NCBI RefSeq assembly: GCF_004327335.1
Contig: NZ_QJUO01000021.1
Location: 1-64,000 of the forward strand
DNA: 64,000 nucleotides
Reading direction: 5' to 3'
Origin: Stutzerimonas kirkiae
Lineage (GTDB): Bacteria > Pseudomonadota > Gammaproteobacteria > Pseudomonadales > Pseudomonadaceae
This document shows positions 41,070 through 51,832 of the stretch, one piece after another. The stretch's first letter is position 1, and each line of letters starts with the position of its first letter. Position numbers and translations under genes: made by a program. Under the pieces are notes generated by a model. That model did not search any database. It was not told the origin of the DNA and saw nothing but the letters and a program-made list of their open reading frames with translations.

Positions 41070-42983
41070 TTACTTATTGTCCTTGACTTCCTCGAACTCG
41101 GCGTCGACCACGTCGTCGCCGCCCTTGGCCTCATCGGCTGCGGGCTTGGCGTCGCCGGCCGGCTCCTGCTCGGCATAGAGTTTCTGTGCCAGCGAGGAAG
41201 AAGCCTGGGAAACCGCAGCCACCTTGGCGTCGATCTCGGCCTTGTCGTCACCCTTGATCGCCGCTTCCAGCTCGCCGATGGCCTTCTCGATGGCGCCCTT
41301 CTCTTCCTCGGAAGCCTTGTCACCCGCCTCCGCCAGCATCTTGCGAGTGGCATGCACCAGTTGGTCGCCCTGGTTGCGCGCACCGGCCAGTTCCTCGAAC
41401 TTGCGGTCCTCCTCGGCGTTGGCCTCGGCATCGCGCACCATCTGCTCGATTTCCTCCTCGGACAGGCCCGAGTTGGCCTTGATCACGATGGACTGCTGCT
41501 TGCCGGTCGCCTTGTCCTTGGCGGACACATGCAGGATACCGTTGGCGTCGATATCGAAGGTCACTTCGATCTGCGGCACGCCACGCGGCGCCGGCGGAAT
41601 CTCGGCCAGGTCGAAACGGCCCAGCGACTTGTTCTGCGCGGCCTGCTTGCGCTCGCCCTGCAGGACGTGAATGGTCACCGCGGACTGGTTGTCGTCCGCC
41701 GTCGAGAACACCTGCGACTTCTTGGTCGGGATGGTGGTGTTCTTCTCGATCAGCGCGGTCATCACGCCACCCATGGTTTCGATACCCAGGGTCAGCGGGG
41801 AAACGTCCAGCAGCAGCACATCCTTGACATCGCCAGCCAGTACCGCGCCCTGGATGGCGGCGCCCATGGCCACGGCTTCGTCCGGGTTGACATCCTTGCG
41901 CGCTTCCTTGCCGAAGAACTCGGCGACCTTCTGCTGCACCAGCGGCATACGGGTCTGGCCACCGACCAGGATCACGTCGTCGATGGCACCGACATCGATA
42001 CCGGCGTCCTTGAGGGCGGTACGGCAAGGCTCGATGGTACGCGCCACCAGGTCCTCGACCAGCGCTTCCAGCTTGGCGCGGGAAATCTTCACGTTCAGGT
42101 GCTTCGGCCCGCTGGCATCGGCCGTGATGTACGGCAGGTTGACATCGGTCTGCTGGCTGGAGGACAGCTCGATCTTGGCCTTTTCCGCCGCTTCCTTCAG
42201 GCGCTGCATGGCCAGCGGATCGCCCTTGAGGTTGATGCCGCTTTCTTTCTTGAACTCGTCGACCAGGTAGTCGATCAGGCGAATATCGAAGTCTTCACCG
42301 CCGAGGAAGGTGTCGCCGTTGGTGGCCAGCACCTCGAACTGATGTTCGCCATCGACTTCCGCGATCTCGATCACCGACACGTCGAAAGTACCGCCGCCCA
42401 GGTCATAGACGATCACGGTGTGGTCGCCCCTGGTCTTGTCCATGCCATAGGCCAGCGCCGCGGCGGTCGGCTCGTTGATGATGCGCTTGACATCCAGGCC
42501 GGCGATACGACCGGCGTCCTTGGTGGCCTGGCGCTGGCTATCGTTGAAGTAGGCCGGAACGGTGATGACCGCTTCGGTGACAGGCTCGCCGAGGTAGTCT
42601 TCGGCGGTCTTCTTCATTTTCTTGAGGATTTCCGCGGAAATCTGCGGAGGCGCCATTTTCTGGCCATTCACTTCGACCCAGGCGTCACCGTTGTCAGCCT
42701 TGGCGATCTTGTAGGGCACCAGGCTGATGTCCTTCTGCACCACGTCCTCGTCGAAACGACGACCGATCAGGCGCTTGACCGCGTACAGCGTGTTGTGGGG
42801 GTTGGTCACCGCCTGGCGCTTGGCCGACTGGCCGACCAGAATCTCGCCGTCGTTGGCGTAGGCAATGATCGAAGGGGTCGTGCGCCCGCCTTCGGCGTTC
42901 TCGATGACCTTGGCGTTGCCGCCTTCCAGAATGGAGACACAGGAGTTGGTGGTCCCCAGGTCGATACCGATGATTTTGCCCAT
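41070..42983 (-). CDS. dnaK: Chaperone DnaK (Hsp70)
   Basis: Hsp70 of 637 residues. It starts [16 protein letters not shown] and has the phosphate motifs [14 protein letters not shown] and [15 protein letters not shown]. The substrate-binding domain contains [14 protein letters not shown], and the C-terminal tail ends with [12 protein letters not shown], the usual acidic EEVKD. A sigma-32 promoter lies immediately upstream, within the end of grpE. Confidence 0.98.
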   Translation of the reverse strand: MGKIIGIDLGTTNSCVSILEGGNAKVIENAEGGRTTPSIIAYANDGEILVGQSAKRQAVTNPHNTLYAVKRLIGRRFDEDVVQKDISLVPYKIAKADNGDAWVEVNGQKMAPPQISAEILKKMKKTAEDYLGEPVTEAVITVPAYFNDSQRQATKDAGRIAGLDVKRIINEPTAAALAYGMDKTRGDHTVIVYDLGGGTFDVSVIEIAEVDGEHQFEVLATNGDTFLGGEDFDIRLIDYLVDEFKKESGINLKGDPLAMQRLKEAAEKAKIELSSSQQTDVNLPYITADASGPKHLNVKISRAKLEALVEDLVARTIEPCRTALKDAGIDVGAIDDVILVGGQTRMPLVQQKVAEFFGKEARKDVNPDEAVAMGAAIQGAVLAGDVKDVLLLDVSPLTLGIETMGGVMTALIEKNTTIPTKKSQVFSTADDNQSAVTIHVLQGERKQAAQNKSLGRFDLAEIPPAPRGVPQIEVTFDIDANGILHVSAKDKATGKQQSIVIKANSGLSEEEIEQMVRDAEANAEEDRKFEELAGARNQGDQLVHATRKMLAEAGDKASEEEKGAIEKAIGELEAAIKGDDKAEIDAKVAAVSQASSSLAQKLYAEQEPAGDAKPAADEAKGGDDVVDAEFEEVKDNK

Positions 42984-43056
42984 TTATCTCTCTCCCGAAT
43001 TCCTGAATTTCCGCGCCCGTTTACCGGCTGCGGTAACACTAAAACGCTTGCCCTGA

Positions 43057-43084
43057 AGATGGGGGTGACGCAATGAATTTCAAG
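43057..43084 (-). promoter_or_regulatory. Sigma-32 promoter of dnaK overlapping the grpE stop
   Basis: CTTGAA (43079-43084) and CCCCCATCT (43057-43065) are separated by 13-14 bases, matching the heat-shock consensus. The -35 hexamer includes the TGA stop codon of grpE. It lies about 75 bases upstream of dnaK. Confidence 0.75.
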
Positions 43085-43649
43085 CCTGCTCGTCGATCGA
43101 AGGTGGCGTTTGCGCCGGAGCACGGCTGACCACGACCATGGCCGGACGCAGCAGGCGGCCATTGAGCAGATACCCCTTCTGGAAAACCTTGAGCACACTG
43201 TTGGGTTCGGCGTGGGTACTTTCTTCCATCGCCATGGCCTGGTGGTGCTCGGGGTCGAAGGGTTCGCCCTGCGGATCGAGTGGCAACAGCTGGTGGCGCG
43301 CCAGGGTGTCCTGGAGCAGCTTGAGGGTCAGCTCCAGCCCTTCGCGGATTGGGCGGATCGCCTCGTCGTCCGGGCTGGACAACTCCAGGCCACGTTCCAG
43401 GCTGTCGAGCACGGGCAACAGGTCACCGGCGAACTTCTCCAGTGCAAACTTGTGCGCCTTCTCCACATCCTGCTCGGCGCGACGACGAACATTCTGCAAT
43501 TCCGCGGCGACGCGCAATGACTGATCCTGGGCCGTCGCCAACTGTTCTTCGAGCGCCTGCACACGCCCGGCGAGATCGCCGTTCGCCTCGGCCACCGCTT
43601 CCTCGTTCAGGTCCGGGGTCTGGTTATCCAGGTTCTGCTCGTCTGCCAT
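43080..43649 (-). CDS. grpE: Nucleotide exchange factor GrpE
   Basis: GrpE of 189 residues, releasing ADP from DnaK. It has an acidic N-terminus, a long coiled coil ([20 protein letters not shown]) and the beta-domain signature [21 protein letters not shown]. The start [10 protein letters not shown] (43649) is preferred to an in-frame ATG seven codons upstream. First gene of the grpE-dnaK-dnaJ-dapB block, with its own sigma-32 promoter. In Pseudomonas recN is commonly upstream; here recX is. Confidence 0.95.
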   Translation of the reverse strand: MADEQNLDNQTPDLNEEAVAEANGDLAGRVQALEEQLATAQDQSLRVAAELQNVRRRAEQDVEKAHKFALEKFAGDLLPVLDSLERGLELSSPDDEAIRPIREGLELTLKLLQDTLARHQLLPLDPQGEPFDPEHHQAMAMEESTHAEPNSVLKVFQKGYLLNGRLLRPAMVVVSRAPAQTPPSIDEQA

Positions 43650-43698
43650 ACCGTTCTCCATACAATGCATCCGCGGGAAACAGCCCGCACCTGCACGC

Positions 43699-43727
43699 TA
43701 TATGGGGGCATTCGATGCATGTTCAAG
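43699..43727 (-). promoter_or_regulatory. Sigma-32 promoter of grpE
   Basis: CTTGAA (43722-43727) and CCCCCATATA (43699-43708) with a 13-14-base spacer match the heat-shock promoter consensus almost perfectly. It is about 50 bases upstream of the grpE start. Confidence 0.85.
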
Positions 43728-43864
43728 GCCCTGGAAACACGGCCGGTCGGCCAAGTCCGCCCTCCACCCGGCGCGGGTGCGGCCTTGGTCGCGAAGATGA
43801 AAACCTCATGGGCAACGGCATGCCGTTGGCGGGCAAGCCCGCCCCTACGACCCGGGAACAAAGC

Positions 43865-44308
43865 TCAACGCCCGGACAACAGGCGCCCGATCATATCCTG
43901 CGGATAGCCTCTGTAAGCGAGGAAACGCCCCTGCCTGGCGCGCTCACGAGCATTGCCCGGCAACTCGGCGAACTTGCGCTCCCAGACCTGTCGCAGCCGC
44001 TCCGCCCAGTCGAAACCACTGGAGGACAGCGCCACCTCGATATCGGCACGGGGCAGCCCACGCTGCGCAAGCTCTTCGCGAATGCGCAGGGGACCGTAGC
44101 CGGCCATGGCCTTGCTACGGATGAAGCTTTCCAGATACCGGGCTTCGCTGAGCAATCCCTGTTCGGCCAGGCGATCGAGGGCTTCTTCTATCAGTGCTTC
44201 GCCCGCCCCACGCTGGCGCAGCTTGCGCGCCAGCTCGATCCGCCCATGCTCTCGCCGAGCCAGCAGGTCCATGGCGGCACGGCGTACCGCAAGCGGGTTA
44301 TCGAGCAT
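43865..44308 (-). CDS. recX: Regulatory protein RecX
   Basis: RecA modulator of 147 residues. It is helical with the three-repeat RecX fold, including [43 protein letters not shown] and [16 protein letters not shown]. It inhibits RecA filament extension. It lies 13 bases downstream of recA and is co-transcribed, so it should be SOS-induced. Confidence 0.93.
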   Translation of the reverse strand: MLDNPLAVRRAAMDLLARREHGRIELARKLRQRGAGEALIEEALDRLAEQGLLSEARYLESFIRSKAMAGYGPLRIREELAQRGLPRADIEVALSSSGFDWAERLRQVWERKFAELPGNARERARQGRFLAYRGYPQDMIGRLLSGR

Positions 44309-44321
44309 GGCCTGGCACTAT

Positions 44322-45368
44322 TCAGGCATCGCTATCGAGCGAATCGTCCAGCGGAGCATTGCCTTTGCTGGAATTCGCGGAAACCACCAGCAGTTTTTCA
44401 CGGATCTGTTGTTCGACGGCATTGCCCACGTCCGGATTGTCTTCCAGGTACTTGGCGGCATTGGCCTTGCCCTGGCCGATCTTGCTGCCCTGGTAGCTGT
44501 ACCAGGCGCCGGCCTTCTCGATCAGCCCCTGCTGCACGCCCAGGTCGATGACCTCGCCATTGCGGTAGATACCCTTGCCATAGAGGATCTGGAACTCGGC
44601 CTGGCGGAAGGGCGGCGCCACCTTGTTCTTGACCACCTTGACCCGGGTCTCGCTGCCGACCACCTCGTCGCCCTCCTTCACCGCACCGATACGGCGGATA
44701 TCCAGGCGCACAGAGGCATAGAACTTAAGCGCATTGCCGCCGGTGGTGGTTTCCGGGCTGCCGAACATCACGCCGATCTTCATGCGGATCTGGTTGATGA
44801 AGATCACCAGGCAGTTGGCATTCTTGATATTGCCGGTGATCTTGCGCAGCGCCTGGGACATCAGTCGCGCCTGCAGGCCGACGTGGGCATCGCCCATCTC
44901 GCCTTCGATCTCGGCCTTGGGCACCAGCGCGGCCACCGAGTCGACGATGATCACGTCGACCGCGTTCGAGCGCACCAGCATGTCGGTGATTTCCAGCGCC
45001 TGCTCGCCGGTATCCGGTTGCGAAACCAGCAGGTCATCGACGTTCACGCCCAGCTTGCCGGCATAGTCCGGGTCCAGCGCATGCTCGGCGTCGACGAAAG
45101 CGCAGGTAGCGCCCTGTTTCTGCGCCTCGGCGATCACGGAAAGGGTCAGGGTGGTCTTGCCCGAAGACTCCGGCCCATAGATCTCGACGATACGCCCCTT
45201 GGGCAGGCCGCCGATGCCAAGCGCGATATCCAGCCCCAGCGAGCCGGTGGAAATGGCGGGAATGGCCTGACGCTCATGGTCCCCCATGCGCATCACCGCG
45301 CCCTTGCCGAACTGTTTCTCGATCTGCCCCAGGGCGGCAGCCAAGGCGCGCTTCTTGTTCTCGTCCAT
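44322..45368 (-). CDS. recA: Recombinase RecA
   Basis: RecA of 348 residues. Walker A GPESSGKT is at 65-72, Walker [13 protein letters not shown] follows, then loops L1/L2 and the C-terminal acidic tail [10 protein letters not shown]. The start [13 protein letters not shown] (45368) is the conserved N-terminus; an open extension to 45443 would run through the LexA box. The LexA site is 40 bases upstream. Confidence 0.98.
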   Translation of the reverse strand: MDENKKRALAAALGQIEKQFGKGAVMRMGDHERQAIPAISTGSLGLDIALGIGGLPKGRIVEIYGPESSGKTTLTLSVIAEAQKQGATCAFVDAEHALDPDYAGKLGVNVDDLLVSQPDTGEQALEITDMLVRSNAVDVIIVDSVAALVPKAEIEGEMGDAHVGLQARLMSQALRKITGNIKNANCLVIFINQIRMKIGVMFGSPETTTGGNALKFYASVRLDIRRIGAVKEGDEVVGSETRVKVVKNKVAPPFRQAEFQILYGKGIYRNGEVIDLGVQQGLIEKAGAWYSYQGSKIGQGKANAAKYLEDNPDVGNAVEQQIREKLLVVSANSSKGNAPLDDSLDSDA

Positions 45369-45407
45369 TGCAATCCTCACTTGATCAAGAGGGCCATAGG
45401 CCACAAC

Positions 45408-45427
45408 AACTGTATAAGTAGCCAGTA
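45408..45427 (-). promoter_or_regulatory. LexA (SOS) box of recA
   Basis: TACTGGCTACTTATACAGTT fits CTG-N10-CAG and the consensus TACTGTATATATATACAGTA on both outer halves. It is positioned over the recA promoter region. Confidence 0.88.
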
Positions 45428-45452
45428 TTAGAACATAGCCCAAATGTCACGC

Positions 45453-45950
45453 CTAGCCCTGTAGCGCTTTTTCTCCACGCGCCAGTTCGATCAGCCCCTG
45501 CAGCGCCACCCGCACCGTCGCCCGCCTGACCGCCTGGCGGTCACCGGGGAACAGGTGGCGCTCGCTGAGCACCCGCTCACCCGCCGCCCAGGCCAACCAG
45601 ACGGTGCCCACCGGCTTGTGCGGCGTACCGCCCCCCGGCCCGGCGATACCGCTGACCGCCACGGCGAAATGAGCGCCACTGGCGGCCCGGGCGCCTCTCG
45701 CCATGGCTTCCACTACTTCGCGACTGACCGCGCCCACCTGCTCCAGCAGGTTGCCGGGAACTCCCAGTTGGCGGGTCTTCTGCGCATTGGAATAGGTCAC
45801 ATAGCCCGCTTCGAACCAGGCTGAACTGCCGGCCACGCGAGTGATCGCCTCGGCGATGCCGCCACCGGTGCAGGATTCCGCGGTCGTCACCTGATGCCCC
45901 AGGTGCAGTAGAAGCCGCCCCAGTTCATCCGCCAGTGCTTCCAGTTCCAT
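45453..45950 (-). CDS. pncC: Nicotinamide-nucleotide amidohydrolase PncC (CinA C-terminal type)
   Basis: Stand-alone CinA C-terminal domain of 165 residues that deamidates NMN to nicotinate mononucleotide. Active-site sequence TAESCTGGGIAEAITRVAGSSAWF contains the catalytic Ser, and VSGIAGPGGGTPHKPVGTVW is the second family block. It lies upstream of recA on the same strand. In other pseudomonads mutS is its neighbour; here 2.1 kb with a repeat element and a diguanylate cyclase gene lies between them. Confidence 0.92.
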   Translation of the reverse strand: MELEALADELGRLLLHLGHQVTTAESCTGGGIAEAITRVAGSSAWFEAGYVTYSNAQKTRQLGVPGNLLEQVGAVSREVVEAMARGARAASGAHFAVAVSGIAGPGGGTPHKPVGTVWLAWAAGERVLSERHLFPGDRQAVRRATVRVALQGLIELARGEKALQG

Positions 45951-46695
45951 AAGGCCTCCATCTCGTTATAGATCGGAAATCCGGCAGCAGACGACAGCCT
46001 CCCGCCAACCGGTCCGGCGTTGGAGCGACACCTTAGGGTCTGTTGCCGTTTCGTCGCAAGCCGCGTTGTCGTGAGAAATCGCCCCTGATTAGGCCGCGCC
46101 CGTTCCTGACGGGCTTGCGGCATTCACTCCATCCCTGGAGATTGCGCAGGACGCAGGCAATGGCCACTCCCTTGTCAAGTCCTGCAACGACAGCGGGGGC
46201 GATTTCTTGCACAACCCGAAGGGCCGGGCCTGTTTTTGCACGAGGCTGCGTTACTCGATGGCTCATTTAGCCCACTACAAAAACGCCAGGAGCGTTTTTG
46301 GGCGTAAGCCCCGAAGGGGTGAAGCGCATGGACGCGCTGAACAAACTTCGCATCTCGTGCCTTGCCTGGTGCAAAAACAGGCTCCGGCGCAGTCTCGACG
46401 AAACGTCAACAGGCCCTCGCATTTCCTTCCCGCATCCCTCCGCTCATGACGCCATGTGCGCCACGCGTGGCGAAAAGGCCGAAAAGAGCGCCGGGAAAGC
46501 TGGAGGCCGTACGCAACACGAAGAACGCCCGCGAGCCCGTGCCTTTCATAGTACGGCCCAGCGCCCTTATCGAAGCCCCCTGCCGCTGCCAACGGGATAA
46601 CGCGAGCGCCCCGATGTCACACCCGAGTCCATGCCCAAAAGCGCTGGAACCCTGTATTTTGGCGCCTACGACAATACTTCCATACTCTCATCCTC
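45951..46695. other. 745-bp gap with a MITE-like element
   Basis: No coding sequence is supported. The gap contains the element at 46036-46417. The remainder, 46418-46695, has no recognisable feature apart from the leader of the diguanylate cyclase gene. Confidence 0.6.
46036..46417. mobile_element. MITE-like non-coding element
   Basis: A 382-bp stretch bounded by 22-base terminal inverted repeats (46036-46057 and 46396-46417) that agree at 20 of 22 positions. The left end begins AGGGTCTGTTGCCGTTTCG and the right end reads, inverted, AGGGCCTGTTGACGTTTCG. There is no transposase. I see no clear target-site duplication. It is probably mobilised by an IS elsewhere. Confidence 0.65.
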
Positions 46696-47856
46696 GTGAA
46701 CCTGCCTCCCGACCACTACTTCGTACTCATCGTCCCCATAGGCATCTTCCTGCTGGGCATGGCCCTGTTCACCTGCTGGAGGGTGCTGCGCCAGCAGCAT
46801 TTCCTGCCCTGGCTGGCGACCGGATACCTGCTGCCGGCGCTGGCCATGGCGGTGCAATCGCTGATGAGCAACGAGCAGCTTGCCGACTGGTCGGTGATCG
46901 CCGCTGCGCTCTACCTGGTCGGCGGCTGGGCATTGACACGCGGCCTGGCGATGCGCCATGGCGGCGATGTTTCGCTGCCACTGGCTATCGTCATCGGTGT
47001 CACGACACTCGCCCTCCTCTATTACTACTCGAGGGTAGAGGAGCAACTCTGGACTCGAGCGATCTGCCTGAACACGGCGCTGGCACTGATGTACCTGCTG
47101 CCGTTTCGCAGCATTCTCCGCAGAAGGAACCCGGGCGATACGCTGGAGCGCATCGTCCGCTGGTCGTACATCGCCTGCGTCGGTTATGCGCTGCTGCGCC
47201 CCCTGCTCATCATGGCCCTGGCTCCCGACTACGAGATGGCGATGCTGACGCGCTCCGGCTACTGGCTACTGACCCTGGCCGCAAGCCTGATCTTCAGTAT
47301 CTGGTTCATGTTCATCCTGCTCGCCTGCGCCCTGCGCGATGTCATGCGGGTATTGCACGAAGAGCGTAATCGCGACCCTCTCACGCAACTGATCAACCGC
47401 CGCGCTTTCTTCGAATCGGCAGAGCGCGCCCTGCAAGACAGCAACCTGGCACCCTGGGCATTGCTCGCTTGCGATGTCGATCACTTCAAGCAGGTCAACG
47501 ACACCTGGGGACATACCGCCGGCGACCAGGTACTCCAGAGTGTCGCCCATATCCTGACGGAGCAGGTACGACGGGATGACCTGGTCTCCCGCTTCGGTGG
47601 CGAGGAGTTCATCATACTGCTGAACCGCTCCGATGCCGGCCACGCCCGCAGCGTGGCGCAACGGATCCAGTCGCAACTGGCGCTGACACGCTTCAGCGCC
47701 ATCCCGGGCAAGGTCACTGTCAGCTTCGGGCTGACGCTGGTAACCTCTGCGGCTGACCTGGCGCACGCTATCGAACGAGCCGATATCTCGCTCTACCAGG
47801 CCAAGCAGTCGGGGCGTGACCGTATCTGCATGCTGCCGGAAGAGCCGCCAGCCTGA
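46696..47856 (+). CDS. Membrane diguanylate cyclase (GGDEF)
   Basis: Protein of 386 residues with six to seven TM helices in the first ~215 residues (YFVLIVPIGIFLLGMALF is the first) and a C-terminal GGDEF domain. DPLTQLINRRAFF opens the domain, ACDVDHFKQVNDTWGH is the substrate segment, and GGEEF is intact. An RxxD I-site (RRDD) lies five residues before it, so it should be active and feedback-inhibited. The start is a GTG at 46696. It sits alone between the MITE-like element and mutS and is probably an insertion relative to the common mutS-pncC order. The signal is unknown. Confidence 0.85.
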   Translation: MNLPPDHYFVLIVPIGIFLLGMALFTCWRVLRQQHFLPWLATGYLLPALAMAVQSLMSNEQLADWSVIAAALYLVGGWALTRGLAMRHGGDVSLPLAIVIGVTTLALLYYYSRVEEQLWTRAICLNTALALMYLLPFRSILRRRNPGDTLERIVRWSYIACVGYALLRPLLIMALAPDYEMAMLTRSGYWLLTLAASLIFSIWFMFILLACALRDVMRVLHEERNRDPLTQLINRRAFFESAERALQDSNLAPWALLACDVDHFKQVNDTWGHTAGDQVLQSVAHILTEQVRRDDLVSRFGGEEFIILLNRSDAGHARSVAQRIQSQLALTRFSAIPGKVTVSFGLTLVTSAADLAHAIERADISLYQAKQSGRDRICMLPEEPPA

Positions 47857-48048
47857 ACGCAGCAGCCCGTCGGAAACAGGCAGGTGCAGAGAACAGCTGC
47901 ATCACGCCGGCCCGGCGCAATGACATTCCACAGTGCGGCCTGCCCCGCCGAACTGCGCCTGGGTGCGCCTTTCCTGGCCATGAGCGGCCCGGCAGCGGCT
48001 TCGACCTGCCGCAAACTCCAGTACAGCAAATACAAGTGACCGATCCAT

Positions 48049-50622
48049 ATGAGTAAAAACGATTTTTCCGCTCACACACCGATGATGCAGCAGTACTGGA
48101 AACTGAAGAACCAGCACCCCGACCAGTTGATGTTCTACCGCATGGGCGACTTCTACGAGTTGTTCTATGAAGATGCCAAGCGCGCGGCCGCATTGCTGGA
48201 CATCACCCTGACCGCCCGCGGGCAGTCGGCGGGGCAGGCCATCCCCATGGCCGGTATCCCCTTCCACGCCGCCGAAGGCTATCTGGCACGCCTGGTGAAA
48301 CTCGGCGAGTCGGTGGTGATCTGCGAACAGATCGGCGACCCCGCCACCAGCAAGGGGCCGGTGGAGCGCCAGGTGGTGCGCATCATCACCCCCGGCACGG
48401 TGAGCGACGAAGCGCTACTCGACGAGCGCCGCGACAACCTGCTGGCCGCCGTGCTCGGCGACGAGAAACTGTTCGGCCTGTCGGTGCTGGATATCGCCAG
48501 CGGCCGTTTCAGCGTGCAGGAACTCAAGGGCTGGGAAAACCTGCTGGCCGAACTGGAGCGCATGAGCCCGGCCGAACTGCTGATTCCCGATGACTGGCCA
48601 CAGGGCCTGCCGCTGGAAAAACGCCGCGGCGTGCGCCGCCGCGCGCCCTGGGACTTCGACCGCGACTCGGCGCACAAGAGCCTCTGCCAGCAGTTTTCCA
48701 CCCAGGATCTCAAGGGCTTCGGCTGCGAAAACCTGACCCTGGCCATCGGCGCCGCCGGTTGCCTGCTGGCCTATGCCAGGGAAACCCAGCGCACCGCGCT
48801 GCCGCACCTGCGCCGCCTGCGCCATGAACGCCTGGACGAAACCGTCGTGCTCGACGGTGCCACCCGCCGCAACCTGGAACTGGATACCAACCTCGCCGGC
48901 GGTCGCGACAACACCCTGCAATCGGTGCTCGACCGCAGCCAGACCGCCATGGGCAGCCGCCTGTTGAGCCGCTGGCTGCACCGCCCACTGCGCGACCGCG
49001 CAGTGCTGGAGGCACGCCAGGGGTCCATCGCCTGCCTGCTGGAGCACTACCGTTTCGAGTCGATCCAGCCACAACTCAAGGATATCGGCGACCTGGAGCG
49101 CATCCTCGCGCGCATCGGCCTGCGCAACGCCCGCCCGCGCGACCTGGCGCGGCTGCGCGATGCCCTGGCCGCCTTGCCGCAACTGCAGCAGGCGATGCAG
49201 AACCTGGAAGCACCACACCTGCTGCAACTGGCCGGCAGCATCCGCACCTACCCGGAGCTGGCCGAACTGCTGGCACGCGCCATCATCGACACACCGCCGG
49301 CGGTGATCCGTGACGGCGGTGTACTGAAGAGCGGCTACGACGCCGAACTGGACGAACTGCAATCGCTCAGCGAGAACGCCGGCCAGTACCTGATGGACCT
49401 CGAGACCCGGGAAAAGGCCCGCACCGGCCTGGCCAACCTGAAGGTCGGCTACAACCGCGTGCATGGCTACTTCATCGAATTGCCGAGCAAGCAGGCCGAA
49501 TCGGCGCCCCCCGACTACATCAGGCGCCAGACGCTGAAGGGCGCCGAGCGCTTCATCACCCCGGAACTGAAGGCGTTCGAAGACAAAGCACTGTCAGCCA
49601 AGAGCCGCGCCCTGGCACGTGAGAAGCAGCTCTACGAAGCACTGATCGAGCAACTGATCGAGCACCTGGCGCCGCTGCAGGAGTCCGCCGTGGCGCTGGC
49701 GGAGCTGGATGTGCTGAGCAACCTGGCCGAACGCGCGCTCAACCTCGACCTGAACTGCCCGCGCTTCACCGAACAGCCCTGCCTGCGCATAGAGCAGGGG
49801 CGCCACCCGGTGGTCGAGCAGGTGCTCGACACCCCGTTCGTCGCCAACGACCTGGGGCTGGACGACGACACGCGCATGCTGATCATCACCGGTCCGAACA
49901 TGGGCGGCAAATCCACCTATATGCGCCAGACCGCACTGATCGTGCTGCTGGCGCAGATCGGCAGCTTCGTGCCGGCCGCCGCCTGCGAGCTGTCGCTGGT
50001 GGACCGCATCTTCACCCGTATCGGCTCTTCCGACGACCTCGCCGGTGGCCGCTCGACCTTCATGGTCGAAATGAGCGAAACCGCCAATATCCTGCACAAC
50101 GCCACCGACAGCAGCCTGGTGCTGATGGACGAAGTCGGCCGCGGCACCAGCACCTTCGACGGCCTGTCGCTGGCCTGGGCCGCCGCCGAACAGCTTGCGC
50201 GCCTGCGCGCCTTCACCCTGTTCGCCACCCACTACTTCGAGCTGACGGTACTGCCGGAGAGCGAAGCGGTGGTCAGCAACGTGCACCTGTCGGCCACCGA
50301 GCACAAAGAGCGCATCGTCTTCCTGCACCACGTCCTGGCGGGGCCGGCCAGCCAGAGCTACGGCCTGGCGGTGGCGCAACTGGCGGGCGTACCGGAGGAA
50401 GTCATTCGCCGCGCCCGCGACCATCTGTCACGGCTGGAGAGCAACAGCCTGGCCCATGAATCGCCGAAAATGGCGCCCGGCCAGGCAGCAGCGCCGATGC
50501 AAAGCGATCTGTTCGCCAGCCTGCCACACCCGGTGATCGAAGAACTCCATCGCACCGACCCGGATGAAATGACGCCCCGGCAGGCGCTGGAACTGCTTTA
50601 TAGCCTGAAAAAACGTATCTGA
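48049..50622 (+). CDS. mutS: DNA mismatch repair protein MutS
   Basis: Mismatch sensor of 857 residues. The Phe-x-Glu mismatch-binding motif is in GDFYELF (Phe35, Glu37). Walker A is GPNMGGKST at about 615-623, the Walker B region is [15 protein letters not shown], and the His of the H-loop is in FATHYFEL. Full length (E. coli 853). Transcribed toward fdxA and followed by a long hairpin. Confidence 0.97.
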   Translation: MSKNDFSAHTPMMQQYWKLKNQHPDQLMFYRMGDFYELFYEDAKRAAALLDITLTARGQSAGQAIPMAGIPFHAAEGYLARLVKLGESVVICEQIGDPATSKGPVERQVVRIITPGTVSDEALLDERRDNLLAAVLGDEKLFGLSVLDIASGRFSVQELKGWENLLAELERMSPAELLIPDDWPQGLPLEKRRGVRRRAPWDFDRDSAHKSLCQQFSTQDLKGFGCENLTLAIGAAGCLLAYARETQRTALPHLRRLRHERLDETVVLDGATRRNLELDTNLAGGRDNTLQSVLDRSQTAMGSRLLSRWLHRPLRDRAVLEARQGSIACLLEHYRFESIQPQLKDIGDLERILARIGLRNARPRDLARLRDALAALPQLQQAMQNLEAPHLLQLAGSIRTYPELAELLARAIIDTPPAVIRDGGVLKSGYDAELDELQSLSENAGQYLMDLETREKARTGLANLKVGYNRVHGYFIELPSKQAESAPPDYIRRQTLKGAERFITPELKAFEDKALSAKSRALAREKQLYEALIEQLIEHLAPLQESAVALAELDVLSNLAERALNLDLNCPRFTEQPCLRIEQGRHPVVEQVLDTPFVANDLGLDDDTRMLIITGPNMGGKSTYMRQTALIVLLAQIGSFVPAAACELSLVDRIFTRIGSSDDLAGGRSTFMVEMSETANILHNATDSSLVLMDEVGRGTSTFDGLSLAWAAAEQLARLRAFTLFATHYFELTVLPESEAVVSNVHLSATEHKERIVFLHHVLAGPASQSYGLAVAQLAGVPEEVIRRARDHLSRLESNSLAHESPKMAPGQAAAPMQSDLFASLPHPVIEELHRTDPDEMTPRQALELLYSLKKRI

Positions 50623-50664
50623 GGGCCATGCCCTCAATGTTGCTGGAAAGCGACGACCGGATAC

Positions 50665-50765
50665 GGCCATAAAGCCGGAGAGAGCGCTGAAGACTGGACG
50701 AAAAAGTGAACACCACACTTCGTCCAGCCGCCAGCGCTCTCTCCGGCTCTTCAGGCTTTATGGCC
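50665..50765. repeat. Long multi-stem hairpin repeat, copy 3
   Basis: Three nested complementary segments: GGCCATAAAGCC / GGCTTTATGGCC on the outside, GCCGGAGAGAGCGCTG / CAGCGCTCTCTCCGGC, and CTGGACGAA / TTCGTCCAG inside. It starts 42 bases after the mutS stop and may end its transcript. The rest of the 341-bp gap carries the fdxA promoter: a TAGAAT -10 at 50873-50878 with a weak TCAACA -35. Confidence 0.65.
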
Positions 50766-50963
50766 CCCGCCTGCAAGGAGATCGACGGGGGAAGGTAGCC
50801 AGCCTGACAGATGCGAATTCGACGCAATAATGCAGCTAACCCAAAAGTCAACAGCCTGCACATGAAAGCTGCTAGAATCGCGCACATTTTTTGGATGGGC
50901 GGTATGCCTGGTGCCGCCATACCACTGTCGTGCCAATCGACACGCCTGAGGAGATAGCTAGAA

Positions 50964-51287
50964 ATGACCTTCGTCGTCACCGACAACTGCGTCAAGTGCA
51001 AGTACACCGATTGTGTGGAAGTCTGTCCGGTGGACTGCTTCTACGAAGGCCCGAATTTCCTGGTGATTCACCCGGACGAGTGCATCGATTGCGCTCTGTG
51101 CGAACCCGAGTGCCCGGCCCAGGCCATCTTCTCCGAAGATGAAGTGCCGGACGATATGCAGGAATACATCGAGTTGAACGCCGAACTGGCGGAAGTCTGG
51201 CCGAACATCACCGAGAAGAAGGATTCGCTGCCCGATGCCGCCGAGTGGGATGGCGTCACCGGCAAGATCCAGCATCTGGAGCGCTAG
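50964..51287 (+). CDS. fdxA: 7Fe ferredoxin FdxA
   Basis: Ferredoxin of 107 residues with [3Fe-4S] and [4Fe-4S] sites. The cysteine sets are [14 protein letters not shown] (Cys9, 12, 17, 21) with Cys25, and [12 protein letters not shown] (Cys40, 43, 46, 50). The C-terminal extension after about residue 60 is typical of the Azotobacter-type FdI/FdxA. It is the usual neighbour of mutS in Pseudomonas. The start follows GAGGAG. Confidence 0.95.
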   Translation: MTFVVTDNCVKCKYTDCVEVCPVDCFYEGPNFLVIHPDECIDCALCEPECPAQAIFSEDEVPDDMQEYIELNAELAEVWPNITEKKDSLPDAAEWDGVTGKIQHLER

Positions 51288-51589
51288 GGTCCGCGTGATT
51301 GACCAGATACCTTTGTGGGCGGCCCCGCAAACGGAACCGGCCACAAAGGCGATGCCGGCAAGCCTGCCGAGGCGCGATGGCACCGGCGAAGATGACTAGC
51401 AATCCGACCATTGCGCCGCGGCGAAGCGGTCGGGGCCCTAGCGTTCTCAGACCCTGCTCAATATCTCGCGGGCTAGAGCCCTGCAAGGCAAAAACAGGCG
51501 GAAAAGCGCAGTTTACAAATAGTAAATGAGCATTTTGAGCCTGTTTCTGACACAGCAGGACCGACGCGCAACAGATCGTGAACAGGTTC
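51288..51589. other. Gap between fdxA and the CsbD-like gene
   Basis: No gene is supported in 302 bases. Features seen: CCTTTGTGG / CCACAAAGG inverted repeat at 51310-51349; two direct copies of GTTCTCAGACC at 51443-51453 and 51586-51596, the second overlapping the csbD-like stop; and between them TTTACAAATAGTAAATGAGC, a motif I associate with pseudomonad intergenic repeats. This looks like repeat debris. Confidence 0.5.
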
Positions 51590-51781
51590 TCAGACCTTGT
51601 CCACGCCCTTCTTCAACGCATCCTTCGCGCCGCCCTTGAGCTGTTGCGCCTCCCCCTTGACCTCTTGCTGCAGCCCCTCATCCTTCAAGCGATCGTTGTC
51701 GGTTGCATCGCCAATGCTCTGTTTCACCTTGCCGATGACTTCGTTGGCCTTGCCCTTGATCTTGTCGCCAGTGCTGCTCAT
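51590..51781 (-). CDS. CsbD family stress protein
   Basis: Small hydrophilic protein of 63 residues: MSSTGDKIKGKANEVIGKVK, then DNDRLKDEGLQQEVKGEAQQLKG. The repeated KGKA/KGEAQ pattern defines CsbD-like proteins, which are often under general stress control. The molecular function is not established. Monocistronic. Confidence 0.85.
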   Translation of the reverse strand: MSSTGDKIKGKANEVIGKVKQSIGDATDNDRLKDEGLQQEVKGEAQQLKGGAKDALKKGVDKV

Positions 51782-51832
51782 AAGAACCTCCAGTCGTTGA
51801 GTACATGCCTGGAAATTGACCGGGCCGGCGCC

